From assembly GCA_041859945.1 (NCBI GenBank), contig JBFLGC010000021.1, positions 1 to 43,532 of the forward strand: a DNA stretch of 43,532 nt, in the 5' to 3' direction. The DNA comes from Tetragenococcus sp041859945 (GTDB lineage Bacteria > Bacillota > Bacilli > Lactobacillales > Enterococcaceae). This document shows, piece by piece, positions 16,261 to 24,303 of this stretch (position 1 is the stretch's first letter; each line of letters begins with the position of its first letter). The notes beneath the pieces were generated by a model. It worked only from the letters and a program-made list of their open reading frames with translations. It was not told the origin of the DNA and did no database searches. The position numbers and the translations under genes were made by a program.

Positions 16261-17655
16261 TTATTGCGGAATGTAAATTGGCAAATGACCTAACAACATG
16301 ATGGTGACAATGAAGATCACGAAAATACCTAAGGCGTACTTAGCAGATTCTCTTTGCCATTGACCCATATCCAAACCAAGTTTACGTAACAATAAGTAAA
16401 TAAAGGCAACTAGTGGGCTCAACAAGTGGAAAGCTTGGCCCATCAAAGAAGCAAGTGCCATTTCCATGTTGGTGAAGCCATAAGCACGACCAGCTTCGGC
16501 CAGTACTGGTATCACACCAAAGTAGAAGCCATCATTTGATAAGAAGAAAGTACCTGGTGCTGAAATCAAAGCTACTACTAGGCCCCATGCACCAGCTAAT
16601 TGCTTAGGAATGATATCCACAAAACTGTTAGCTAAAGCATCAGCCATACCAGAACCTTGGAACAAGCCCATGAAGATACCAGCAGCGAAAACTAAGATAA
16701 CAACTTGTACGGCATCTCCTCCATTAGCACCGATCCGATTATTTTGATCTTTGATTGCTGGATAGTTGACCATTAAGGCAAGGCAAGTACCGATCAGAAA
16801 CAAAAATAATGGTGGCATTTCAACCCAAGTTGGTAAACCTAATTGTTCTACAAATGAGCTAAGCACTAACCAAACGATCAATACGATGGTTAAAATACCA
16901 TTGAAAGCAAAATTCTTAGGACGACGGATCTCTAAGGTTTCTGGATCCGTTACAGCAGTCAATTCATCGATTTCTTCTTGAGAAAATTCGGTTACACCCA
17001 AACGTTCACGTTCTTTTTTACCCATCCGACGGGCAACAAAGAAAATAACATAAAGAACGGAAAGAATCATTCCAGGTAACAAATAAGAGAGAATGTCAGC
17101 GCCGACATCCAAGACCGCCATTGCTCTAGCGGTCGGCCCGCCCCAAGGCAATAGGTTCATAATCGTATTTTGTAGAATGATCAAAACACCTAAGTTCATG
17201 ACCCGCATGTTTAACTTTTGATAGATCGGCAAGAAAGCTGCCACACAAATCAAAGTCGTAGTGGTCCCATCGCCGTTCAAAGAGACAGCTGCAGCAACGA
17301 TGGCAGTTGCCATCAATACTTTCATGGGGTCACCTTTAGCCATTTCGATCATTTTTTTAGTGATCGGATCAAATAGGCCAGCATCCAACATGATGGAGAA
17401 ATACAAAATTGCAAATAGTAACATGATACCAGTTTTAGAAGTAGTGGACACACCATCCATCACAAAGTTTCCGATGTTTACTGGTGGAACGGTCCCATCC
17501 TCTCCGACAGGTGGTGACGCGACGCCTAAAGCCATGGCAATTAAAGTGAATATGAGAGGTACAAGAACAAGTGCAGTGAATGGCGATAATTTCTTTTTCA
17601 TGATAACATACATAAAAAGGATGATCATCGCATAAGCTAAAATTGTTAGAAGCAT
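16261..17655 (-). CDS. citH: CitH, CitMHS-family metal-citrate transporter
   Basis: Membrane transporter of the CitMHS family, 464 aa, taking up citrate as a complex with divalent metal in symport with cations. About twelve hydrophobic helices are visible. Family landmarks include VASPPVGEDGTVPPVNIGNFVMDGV near the N terminus, AAAVSLNGDGTTTTLI (about 113-128), NLLPWGGPTARAMAVL (about 165-180) and FFLSNDGFYFGVIPVLAEAG in the C-terminal half. The ATG at 17655 has AAGGAAAG upstream. First gene of the leftward citH-citO-citG unit, divergent from oadH across a 369-bp control region. Confidence 0.93.
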   Translation of the reverse strand: MLLTILAYAMIILFMYVIMKKKLSPFTALVLVPLIFTLIAMALGVASPPVGEDGTVPPVNIGNFVMDGVSTTSKTGIMLLFAILYFSIMLDAGLFDPITKKMIEMAKGDPMKVLMATAIVAAAVSLNGDGTTTTLICVAAFLPIYQKLNMRVMNLGVLIILQNTIMNLLPWGGPTARAMAVLDVGADILSYLLPGMILSVLYVIFFVARRMGKKERERLGVTEFSQEEIDELTAVTDPETLEIRRPKNFAFNGILTIVLIVWLVLSSFVEQLGLPTWVEMPPLFLFLIGTCLALMVNYPAIKDQNNRIGANGGDAVQVVILVFAAGIFMGLFQGSGMADALANSFVDIIPKQLAGAWGLVVALISAPGTFFLSNDGFYFGVIPVLAEAGRAYGFTNMEMALASLMGQAFHLLSPLVAFIYLLLRKLGLDMGQWQRESAKYALGIFVIFIVTIMLLGHLPIYIPQ

Positions 17656-17723
17656 GTTATTCTTCCTTTCCTTTTTTTATTTTTTGGAAACAACACCATT
17701 TTGTGAATAAAAGAACGTTTTTT

Positions 17724-17737
17724 TGGTAGCGTTTCCT
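17724..17737 (-). promoter_or_regulatory. cre-like site near citH
   Basis: On the minus strand AGGAAACGCTACCA matches the cre consensus TGWAANCGNTNWCA with three mismatches and a conserved CG centre. Citrate genes of enterococci are known to be repressed by CcpA, which makes the placement plausible. Confidence 0.35.
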
Positions 17738-17983
17738 GTATACGCATTTAGAATAAACAAAAAAAGTGTAAGATGGAAGTTAGCCTAGTTAAAAGAACAC
17801 CAAAAAAACAATTTGAAATATATATTCTTAAAAAAATATTATTATTTTATTAAAAAAATATTAATTTGAGAAGAATGCTGATGTATCAACGTTTTTGACC
17901 CGAAATAGCAATTTTATCAACAAATAAACACTAAAAGAACAATTTTTTTTAGGTTTATTCTTAAAAAAGAAGGAAATATTTTT

Positions 17984-17989
17984 TATAAT
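17984..17989 (+). promoter_or_regulatory. -10 hexamer of oad-cit operon
   Basis: Consensus TATAAT 35 bp before the oadH ATG. The expected -35 region (about 17961-17966, TTAAAA) is poor and overlaps an ATTCTTAAAAAA repeat, as expected for an activator-dependent promoter. Confidence 0.5.
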
Positions 17990-18024
17990 AAAATTGTCAG
18001 TACTTTTGTAGAAAGGAGCAGAAT

Positions 18025-18348
18025 ATGAAGCTTTTTGAAAGACTGTTTGGAAAGAGAAAAGAAGAGGTCGCAACGACTCTGACCCCTGCAGAAAAGCCAG
18101 TGGAAGAAACGGAGAAATGGGCAGCAATCCCGGCTTATGTGGCGGCATCTCCTGAGGATTATGAACGTGTAAGTGTAATCGCTACCGCAATCGCAGCAGG
18201 GGATGCTCCAGAAAGTCGATTTATTGTCAAAAGTATTTTGCAAAGGAATCCAGAAGTAACAGAAGTTGCCTTGATTGCTGCAAGTGTAGCTGCGGAGTAT
18301 GAACCAAGTAGTCAGTTTGTCGTCAAAAGTATTCGAAAAAAAGTATAG
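18025..18348 (+). CDS. oadH: OadH, small subunit associated with oxaloacetate decarboxylase
   Basis: Small protein, 107 aa, first of the rightward citrate operon, with AAAGGAG 7 bp before its ATG. It has a basic amphipathic N terminus (MKLFERLFGKRKEE), an acidic linker, then a domain with an internal repeat: RVSVIATAIAAGDAPESRFIVKSI and VALIAASVAAEYEPSSQFVVKSI, about 35 residues apart. There is no obvious membrane helix. The similar gene in E. faecalis is called oadH and is proposed to be an accessory (gamma-like) subunit of the membrane decarboxylase; its exact role is not established. The assignment rests on position and general features. Confidence 0.8.
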   Translation: MKLFERLFGKRKEEVATTLTPAEKPVEETEKWAAIPAYVAASPEDYERVSVIATAIAAGDAPESRFIVKSILQRNPEVTEVALIAASVAAEYEPSSQFVVKSIRKKV

Positions 18349-18358
18349 GAGGGTTCAA

Positions 18359-18751
18359 ATGTTACGAAAATTTAAAATCACGATCGACGGAAAAGAATAT
18401 TTAGTAGAAATGGAAGAAATCGGTGGGACAAAGTCAAGCGGACCAACAGCTCCAGCTGCAGTAGAACCGGTCAAAGAAGAAGTAGCAACTCCAGCAGCTA
18501 GTGAATCCGTTAAAAAAGAGGTAGTGACGACTGCTTCTGGTAAAGCGCTGACAGCACCGATGCCAGGAACGATTTTACGTATTTTAGTCAATGTGGGCGA
18601 TACCGTCGTTGAAAATCAACCGATCTTGATCTTAGAAGCAATGAAAATGGAAAATGAAATCGTAGCTGACCGTAATGGGACGATCCAAGCGATCCAGGTC
18701 AATTCGGGAGATGTTGTCAATTCAGGCGATGCGTTACTTGTGATCGGTTGA
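18359..18751 (+). CDS. oadD: OadD, biotin carrier protein of oxaloacetate decarboxylase
   Basis: Biotin acceptor, 130 aa. The N-terminal segment (MLRKFKITIDGKEYLVEMEE) resembles the leading part of decarboxylase biotin subunits. An Ala/Pro/Val-rich linker (about 25-60) follows. The C-terminal biotinyl domain has the canonical EAMKMENEI with biotin-lysine Lys96. It carries CO2 from OadA to OadB. The start at 18359 has TAGGAGGG 6 bp upstream; an open frame from 18299 would overlap oadH and is rejected. A free biotin protein rather than a domain fused to OadA is the enterococcal arrangement. Confidence 0.92.
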   Translation: MLRKFKITIDGKEYLVEMEEIGGTKSSGPTAPAAVEPVKEEVATPAASESVKKEVVTTASGKALTAPMPGTILRILVNVGDTVVENQPILILEAMKMENEIVADRNGTIQAIQVNSGDVVNSGDALLVIG

Positions 18752-18777
18752 TCGAGCCAATAGAAGAGGTGAAGTTA

Positions 18778-19893
18778 GTGGAAACATTAGTACAAGGTAT
18801 AATTGGAATGGGGCAAGAACCGGGACGTATTTTAATGATGCTGATAGGTGGCTTGTTGATGTATTTAGGAATCAAAAAAGAATATGAGCCAACTTTGCTT
18901 GTGCCCATGGGTTTAGGAACGATTTTGGTGAACTTTCCTAATTCTGGCGTTTTAGCAACGGCGGGTGAGCCAGGACCTTTTAAGATCCTTTATGAATTTG
19001 GGATCCAAACGGAATTGTTTCCTTTGTTATTATTTATTGGTATTGGGGCCATGATCGATTTCGGGCCCTTACTACAAAATCCCTTTATGCTTTTATTTGG
19101 CGCAGCCGCTCAATTTGGGATCTTCTTTACGGTGATCGTTGCGGTTTTATTGGGATTTGATTTAAAAGATGCGGCTTCTATCGGGATCATTGGGGCAGCT
19201 GATGGACCGACTTCTATTTTCGTTGCCAATACCCTTCATTCAAAATATATTGGTGCGATCATGGTGGCAGCATACTCTTATATGGCGCTCGTACCGATCA
19301 TCCAACCACCAGCAATTCGCGCTGTGACGACTAAAGAAGAACGTAAGATCCGGATGAATTATCGTCCCGGTGAAGTCTCACAAACGGCTAAGATCTTGTT
19401 CCCGATCGTGATCACGATCGTAGCAGGTTTGATCGCGCCTGTTTCGTTGCCATTGGTCGGTTTCTTGATGTTTGGTAATTTATTACGCGAATGTGGCGTG
19501 TTAGATAGCTTATCAAAAACGGCTCAAAATGAATTAGTGAATATCATCAGTATCTTATTAGGCTTGTCGATCTCGGTCAGTATGTATTATGAAGAATTTT
19601 TGAAATGGGATACGATCATGGTCATCTTATTAGGTTTGGTTGCTTTCATCATGGATTCTATCGGGGGCGTCTTATTTGCCAAACTACTGAATCTGTTCCG
19701 CAAAGAAAAAATCAACCCAATGATCGGTGCGGCTGGCATCTCTGCTTTTCCGATGTCTTCACGGGTGATCCAAAAAATGGCCACTCAAGAAGACCCGCAA
19801 AACTTTATTTTGATGCATGCAGCTGGTGCTAATGTTTCAGGACAGATCGCTTCAGTGATCGCGGGTGGCTTGCTGTTAGGATTTTTAGCATAG
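18778..19893 (+). CDS. oadB: OadB, Na+-translocating oxaloacetate decarboxylase beta subunit
   Basis: Polytopic membrane protein, 371 aa, that decarboxylates carboxybiotin and exports Na+. Family features are GRILMMLIGGLLMYLGIKKEYEP, FGIQTELFPLLLFIGIGAMIDFGPL, the IGIIGAADGPTSIFVAN loop carrying the ion-binding Asp, and AAGISAFPMSSRVIQK near the C terminus. GTG 18778 is chosen as start, with AGAGGTG 7 bp upstream; alternative in-frame starts are TTG 18748 and GTG 18769. It follows oadD closely and is followed by a 44-codon membrane peptide. Confidence 0.93.
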   Translation: METLVQGIIGMGQEPGRILMMLIGGLLMYLGIKKEYEPTLLVPMGLGTILVNFPNSGVLATAGEPGPFKILYEFGIQTELFPLLLFIGIGAMIDFGPLLQNPFMLLFGAAAQFGIFFTVIVAVLLGFDLKDAASIGIIGAADGPTSIFVANTLHSKYIGAIMVAAYSYMALVPIIQPPAIRAVTTKEERKIRMNYRPGEVSQTAKILFPIVITIVAGLIAPVSLPLVGFLMFGNLLRECGVLDSLSKTAQNELVNIISILLGLSISVSMYYEEFLKWDTIMVILLGLVAFIMDSIGGVLFAKLLNLFRKEKINPMIGAAGISAFPMSSRVIQKMATQEDPQNFILMHAAGANVSGQIASVIAGGLLLGFLA

Positions 19894-19905
19894 GAGGGAC
19901 TTTCA

Positions 19906-20040
19906 ATGTTTCGTATGGAAGATTTAAAAACGGCTTTTGAACTCCTAGTTTACGGCTGGGGTGGGACTTTCTTAGTCTTGTTGATCATTTATTTTGCTGC
20001 TAAAGGGCTGAGCAAATTATTTCCGACCAAAAAGAAATAG
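19906..20040 (+). CDS. 44-aa single-helix membrane protein, possible OadG-like gamma subunit
   Basis: Short gene with GGAGGGAC 7 bp before ATG 19906 and TAG at 20038. The product starts MFRMEDLKTAFELLVYGWGG, has one membrane helix (about 20-34) and ends with a basic tail (FPTKKK). It sits between oadB and citC with normal spacing, so it is almost certainly translated. The layout (one N-terminal helix following GWGGTF-like residues) recalls the first part of OadG/gamma subunits, which tether the decarboxylase at the membrane. Homology cannot be shown at this length; E. faecalis has a small gene in the same place. Confidence 0.75.
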   Translation: MFRMEDLKTAFELLVYGWGGTFLVLLIIYFAAKGLSKLFPTKKK

Positions 20041-20049
20041 GGTGTTTAT

Positions 20050-21057
20050 ATGGATGATCACTACCTTATAAAGCGGCTTTGGTTGCAAAAAGACCATAAA
20101 GCTTATCAAGATTGGTCTGAGTTGATGCAAAAAGCTTCTTTGCATACTGATGAATCACTAGATTATACGCTAGGAGTCTATGATGATGAAGTATTGATCG
20201 CTACAGCATCATTTTCTAAAGACGTGATCAAGTGTGTCGCAATCTGTTCTTGTTATCGATCGGAAAATCTACTCACAACGCTGGTAACTAAACTCCTAGA
20301 AGAGATGACTACCAGAGGGATCGATCATTCTTTTCTCTATACGCAACCAGAAAAAGAGCCGATTTTTCATTCTTTGGGTTTTAGAAAAATCATTGCCACA
20401 CCTGAAGTTCTTTTTATGGAGCAAGGCGTCCCTGATTTTACGGCTTATCTTGAGCTGTTAAAAAAATATCAGCAAATAGGAAAGAATGCGGCTATCGTGA
20501 TGAATGCCAATCCCTTTACGAAAGGACATCGCTATTTGGTTGCGACGGCTGCTAAACAAAATGAACATGTCTATGTTTTCGTCCTTTCAGAGGAACTTTC
20601 AGAATTTTCCAGTGCTGAGCGGATGTCTTTAGTTAAACAAGGTGTGGCACACTTAGCTAATGTGACAGTTTTGCCGACACAACAGTATTTGGTTTCGCAA
20701 GCGACCTTCCCTGCTTATTTCTTAAAAGATAAAGCAGAACTTTCGATCGCTAAAACGCAAGCCGCTTTAGATGCGCATCTTTTTAAGGAACGAATCGCGC
20801 CGATTTTAGGAATCAAAAAACGTTATGTTGGAGAAGAACCTTATTCTCCTGTGACAGAAGTGTATAATCAAGCCATGCAACAAGTCTTTGATGGGCAGTT
20901 AGATCTGGTCATTGTACCACGTAAAGAAGTGAGCGGTGATATCATTTCGGCGACCAAAGTGCGACAAGCCATCAAAGATAAAAACTTAGTGAAGTTGCGT
21001 GATTTTTTGCCAAAGACATCGTATGACTATATTGTAAAAAAATTTAAAATGAGGTGA
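20050..21057 (+). CDS. citC: CitC, citrate lyase acetate:SH-citrate ligase
   Basis: Activates citrate lyase by acetylating the thiol of its prosthetic group with acetate and ATP, 335 aa. An N-terminal GNAT-like domain (about 1-125) is followed by a nucleotidyltransferase domain with the HxGH-type motif NPFTKGHRYLV (about 155-165) and a C-terminal ISATKVRQAIK motif, the usual end of this superfamily's active site. GGTGTTTAT precedes the ATG. Its last codons overlap the ribosome binding site of citD. Confidence 0.93.
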   Translation: MDDHYLIKRLWLQKDHKAYQDWSELMQKASLHTDESLDYTLGVYDDEVLIATASFSKDVIKCVAICSCYRSENLLTTLVTKLLEEMTTRGIDHSFLYTQPEKEPIFHSLGFRKIIATPEVLFMEQGVPDFTAYLELLKKYQQIGKNAAIVMNANPFTKGHRYLVATAAKQNEHVYVFVLSEELSEFSSAERMSLVKQGVAHLANVTVLPTQQYLVSQATFPAYFLKDKAELSIAKTQAALDAHLFKERIAPILGIKKRYVGEEPYSPVTEVYNQAMQQVFDGQLDLVIVPRKEVSGDIISATKVRQAIKDKNLVKLRDFLPKTSYDYIVKKFKMR

Positions 21058-21062
21058 AAAGA

Positions 21063-21371
21063 TTGGAAATTTTACAAAGTGCTGTTAGTGGAACAACAGA
21101 ATCCAGTGACATCAAAGTGACGATCGAGCCGATCGCAACAAATGAAATTTTGATCGATCTGGATAGTAGTGTAGAAAAACAGTTTGGAAAAAAGATTCGT
21201 CAAGTGATCACGGATACCTTAACAAATTTAGAAGTCAGCGGAGTCAAAGTGACTGCCGTCGATAAGGGCGCATTAGATTGTACGGTACAAGCTCGTACGT
21301 TAAATGCGGCTTATCGCGCCGCTAAACAAGATCATTATGATTGGAAGGGGATCGACTCATGGAACGCTTAA
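21063..21371 (+). CDS. citD: CitD, citrate lyase acyl carrier protein (gamma)
   Basis: Acyl carrier subunit, 102 aa, that bears the phosphoribosyl-dephospho-CoA arm. TTG 21063 is chosen as start because AGGTGA lies 5-10 bp upstream and the product then begins MEILQSAVSGTTESSD, placing the attachment Ser at position 14 as in known CitD proteins. A GTG at 21054 would overlap citC and give three extra residues. It ends inside the start of citE (13-bp overlap). Confidence 0.92.
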   Translation: MEILQSAVSGTTESSDIKVTIEPIATNEILIDLDSSVEKQFGKKIRQVITDTLTNLEVSGVKVTAVDKGALDCTVQARTLNAAYRAAKQDHYDWKGIDSWNA

Positions 21372-22246
21372 GAAGAACAATGATGTTTGTACCAGGCCAA
21401 AATGCTGCGATGCTACGCGATGCCCCTTTGTATGGTGCAGATTCGCTGATGTTTGATCTGGAAGATGCCGTTTCTTTAAAAGAAAAAGATGCTGCTCGTA
21501 CATTGGTACACAATGCGTTACGGACCTTTGACTACAGCAATGTCGAAACAGTTGTCAGGATCAATGCCCTTGAAGCCGGTGGAAAACTAGATGTGGAAGC
21601 CATGGTCTTAGCAGGTGTGGAAGTGATCCGTTTACCAAAAACAGAAACAGCACAAGATATCCTAGATGTCGACCAAGTGATCACTGAGGTGGAAAAGCAA
21701 TATGGAATCGAAGTTGGAACGACCCATATGATGGCTGCTATCGAATCAGCAGAAGGTGTTTTGAACGCTCGTGAAATCGCTAAAAGTTCTAGTCGGTTGG
21801 TCGGGATCGCCCTGGGTGCTGAAGATTATGTCACTAATCTTAAAACACATCGTTATCCAGATGGCCAAGAACTTTTCTTTGCGCGTAGTATGATCTTACA
21901 TGCGGCCCGAGCTGCTGGGATCGCAGCGATCGATACCGTCTATTCCAATGTCGATAACACAGAAGGCTTTGAAAATGAAGTCCGCTTGATCAAGCAACTC
22001 GGTTTTGATGGCAAATCAGTCATCAATCCTCGCCAGATCCCTTTGGTCAACAAAATTTATAGGCCAACTGAAAAAGAAGTTCAAAATGCCAAAGAAGTGA
22101 TCTGGGGGATCCGTGAAGCCGAAGCAAAAGGTTCAGGTGTGATTTCAGTGAATGGGAAAATGGTCGATAAACCGATCGTTGAACGTGCTGAACGCGTGAT
22201 CGCTCTTGCTATTGCAGCTAAAATGATCAAAGAGGAGGACATTTAA
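21359..22246 (+). CDS. citE: CitE, citrate lyase beta subunit (citryl-ACP lyase)
   Basis: Cleaves citryl-S-ACP to oxaloacetate and acetyl-S-ACP, 295 aa, HpcH/HpaI aldolase fold. Motifs are RRTMMFVPGQNAAML, DSLMFDLEDAVSLKEK, the catalytic-site VVRINALEAGG, MAAIESAEGVLNAREIA and IALGAEDYVTNLKT. ATG 21359 is preferred to the frame start at 21341 because GGAAGGGG lies 6 bp upstream and the product matches the family N terminus. Overlaps citD by 13 bp; citF follows after 1 bp. Confidence 0.95.
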   Translation: MERLRRTMMFVPGQNAAMLRDAPLYGADSLMFDLEDAVSLKEKDAARTLVHNALRTFDYSNVETVVRINALEAGGKLDVEAMVLAGVEVIRLPKTETAQDILDVDQVITEVEKQYGIEVGTTHMMAAIESAEGVLNAREIAKSSSRLVGIALGAEDYVTNLKTHRYPDGQELFFARSMILHAARAAGIAAIDTVYSNVDNTEGFENEVRLIKQLGFDGKSVINPRQIPLVNKIYRPTEKEVQNAKEVIWGIREAEAKGSGVISVNGKMVDKPIVERAERVIALAIAAKMIKEEDI

Positions 22247-22247
22247 G

Positions 22248-23780
22248 ATGGTCTTAAACAAAGTAGGAAAAGATATTCCTCAAAAATATGCTGACAAATA
22301 TGGTGTCTATGAAGGTGAATTGGCTCACATCAATGACTATCAAGAAGCAAGTCGTCACGTGTCACCGGTAAAACCAAACGATACAAAATTATTAGGGAGT
22401 ATTCGTGAAGCCATTGAAAAGACAGGCTTGAAAGATGGCATGACGATCTCGTTCCACCATCATTTCCGTGAAGGCGATTATGTCATGAACATGGTTTTAG
22501 ATGAAATCGCCAAGATGGGTCTCAAAAATATTTCGATTGCGCCAAGTTCGATCGCTAATGTCCATGAACCCTTGATCGACCATATCAAAAATGGTGTAGT
22601 GACCAACATCACTTCTTCTGGTTTACGGGATAAAGTCGGGGCTGCCATTTCTGCCGGGATCATGGAAAATCCAGTAGTGATCCGTTCTCACGGTGGTCGG
22701 GCGCGCGCCATTGCCAGTGGGGACATTCATATCGATGTTGCTTTTCTAGGAGCGCCTAGCTCAGATGAATACGGAAACGCCAATGGAACAAAAGGAAAAG
22801 CGACTTGTGGTTCACTCGGTTATGCGATGATCGATGCTAAATATGCGGATCAAGTCGTTATTATTACCGATACGTTGGTGGATTACCCAAATACACCGAT
22901 CAGTATCCCACAAACTGACGTCGATTATGTCGTTAAAGTAGATGCTATTGGTGATCCGAATGGTATTGCTAAAGGGGCGACTCGTTTTACCAAGAATCCG
23001 AAAGAATTAATGATCGCTGAATACGCAGCAAAAGTGATCACCAACTCGCCTTATTTCAAACAAGGCTTCTCCTTTCAAACCGGAACTGGCGGCTCTTCAC
23101 TAGCAGTTACGCGCTTCATGCGGGAAAAGATGATCGAAGAAGGCATCACCGCTAGCTTTGCACTTGGTGGAATCACCAATGCTATGGTCGAGTTACTTGA
23201 TGAAGGATTAGTTGAAAAAATCATCGACGTACAAGATTTTGACCATCCTTCAGCTGTTTCTTTGGGAGAAAACCAAGAACATTATGAAATCGATGCAAAT
23301 ATGTACGCTTCACCATTAAGTAAAGGTTCGGTCATCAATCAATTAGATACTTGTATCCTTTCTGCCCTAGAAGTCGATACCGACTTTAATGTCAATGTGA
23401 TCACTGGTTCTGACGGGGTCATTCGAGGGGCATCAGGCGGCCATTGTGATACTGCCATGGCTTGTAAGATGAGTCTCATCGTCTCGCCACTTGTGAGAGG
23501 TAGGATACCGACATATGTGGATAAAGTAAATACCGTGGTCACACCGGGTGACTCCGTAGATGTGGTCGTAACTGAAATCGGGATTTCGATCAACCCTAAA
23601 CGTCAAGATTTGATCGAACACTTCAAGAATATTGATGTACCACAGTACACTATTCAAGAATTACGTGATAAAGCTTACAGTATCGTAGGCGATCCAGAAC
23701 CGATCCAATATGGTGATAAAGTCGTGGCTTTGATCGAATATCGCGATGGGTCATTGATCGATGTGGTGAAGAATGTCTGA
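22248..23780 (+). CDS. citF: CitF, citrate lyase alpha subunit (citrate:acetyl-ACP transferase)
   Basis: Swaps acetate for citrate on the acyl carrier protein, 510 aa, a CoA-transferase-type enzyme. Visible features are GMTISFHHHFREGDYVMN (about 64-81), GLRDKVGAAISAGIM, the glycine-rich GFSFQTGTGGSSLAVTRF (about 271-288), VITGSDGVIRGASGGHCDTA and ISINPKRQDL near the end. GAGGAGG precedes the ATG. Ends with an 8-bp overlap with citX. Confidence 0.95.
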   Translation: MVLNKVGKDIPQKYADKYGVYEGELAHINDYQEASRHVSPVKPNDTKLLGSIREAIEKTGLKDGMTISFHHHFREGDYVMNMVLDEIAKMGLKNISIAPSSIANVHEPLIDHIKNGVVTNITSSGLRDKVGAAISAGIMENPVVIRSHGGRARAIASGDIHIDVAFLGAPSSDEYGNANGTKGKATCGSLGYAMIDAKYADQVVIITDTLVDYPNTPISIPQTDVDYVVKVDAIGDPNGIAKGATRFTKNPKELMIAEYAAKVITNSPYFKQGFSFQTGTGGSSLAVTRFMREKMIEEGITASFALGGITNAMVELLDEGLVEKIIDVQDFDHPSAVSLGENQEHYEIDANMYASPLSKGSVINQLDTCILSALEVDTDFNVNVITGSDGVIRGASGGHCDTAMACKMSLIVSPLVRGRIPTYVDKVNTVVTPGDSVDVVVTEIGISINPKRQDLIEHFKNIDVPQYTIQELRDKAYSIVGDPEPIQYGDKVVALIEYRDGSLIDVVKNV

Positions 23781-24303
23781 TCTTGTTTTTCTTGGAGAAG
23801 AGGTTTCTTTACCAGAAATGCTGAAGACAAGAGAAGAGCGTGTGAGACTGCAGAATGAGTTATTAAAAGAGCATCTGCAGTCTGCTCTTTTAGTCGTCAC
23901 GATGAATATTCCCGGACCTATCAAAAATTCAATGATTTTACAGCAAACTTTTGATCAGATGGTCCTAGCTATCAAGGATGTTATTCCAATCGCAAAGATG
24001 CTTGAACGTCACCTAAAGACCGGATCAGAATTTTATGCGATCAGTCCTTTATCAGCTATCGAATTAAAAGAAAAGATGATTGCTTTGGAAGAAGGCAGTG
24101 CTAGTGGACGATTATTTGATTTGGATGTTCATTATTGGCAAGAGGGGAATGTGAGCATCAGTCGGCAGGATCTCGGATATGCGCCCCGTCGCTGTTTGAT
24201 TTGCCAACGAGAAGCCAAGGAATGTGGCCGAAAACGTCGTCATTCAGTAAAAGAAATGCAAGAGAAGATTTGTGAATTATTAGAAGAGAGGACAGATGAA
24301 TGA
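23773..24303 (+). CDS. citX: CitX, apo-citrate lyase phosphoribosyl-dephospho-CoA transferase
   Basis: Attaches the prosthetic group made by CitG to CitD, 176 aa. It starts within citF and ends overlapping oadA by ATGA, so all three are translationally coupled. Family marks are LPEMLKTREERVRLQNELL at the N terminus, VVTMNIPGPIKNS (about 40-52) and the C-terminal RRCLICQREAKECGRKRRHS with paired Cys residues and the closing His. Confidence 0.92.
   Translation: MSDLVFLGEEVSLPEMLKTREERVRLQNELLKEHLQSALLVVTMNIPGPIKNSMILQQTFDQMVLAIKDVIPIAKMLERHLKTGSEFYAISPLSAIELKEKMIALEEGSASGRLFDLDVHYWQEGNVSISRQDLGYAPRRCLICQREAKECGRKRRHSVKEMQEKICELLEERTDE

Larger units (their letters stand above)
17656..18024. promoter_or_regulatory. 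Divergent control region of the citrate cluster
   Basis: Very AT-rich, gene-free region between citH and oadH. ATTCTTAAAAAA occurs as a direct repeat at 17824-17835 and 17957-17968, 133 bp apart; these are candidates for the two CitO operators known between these genes in E. faecalis. The second copy sits just upstream of the rightward -10. A cre-like site lies near citH. Overlapping open frames here (for example 17861-18148 on the minus strand) are low-complexity and not genes. Confidence 0.55.

Noticed and set aside
17861..18243. Overlapping minus-strand open frames over the cit control region and oadH
   Set aside because: Low-complexity Lys/Phe/Asn composition from AT-rich DNA, no ribosome binding site, and overlap with oadH and its promoter.
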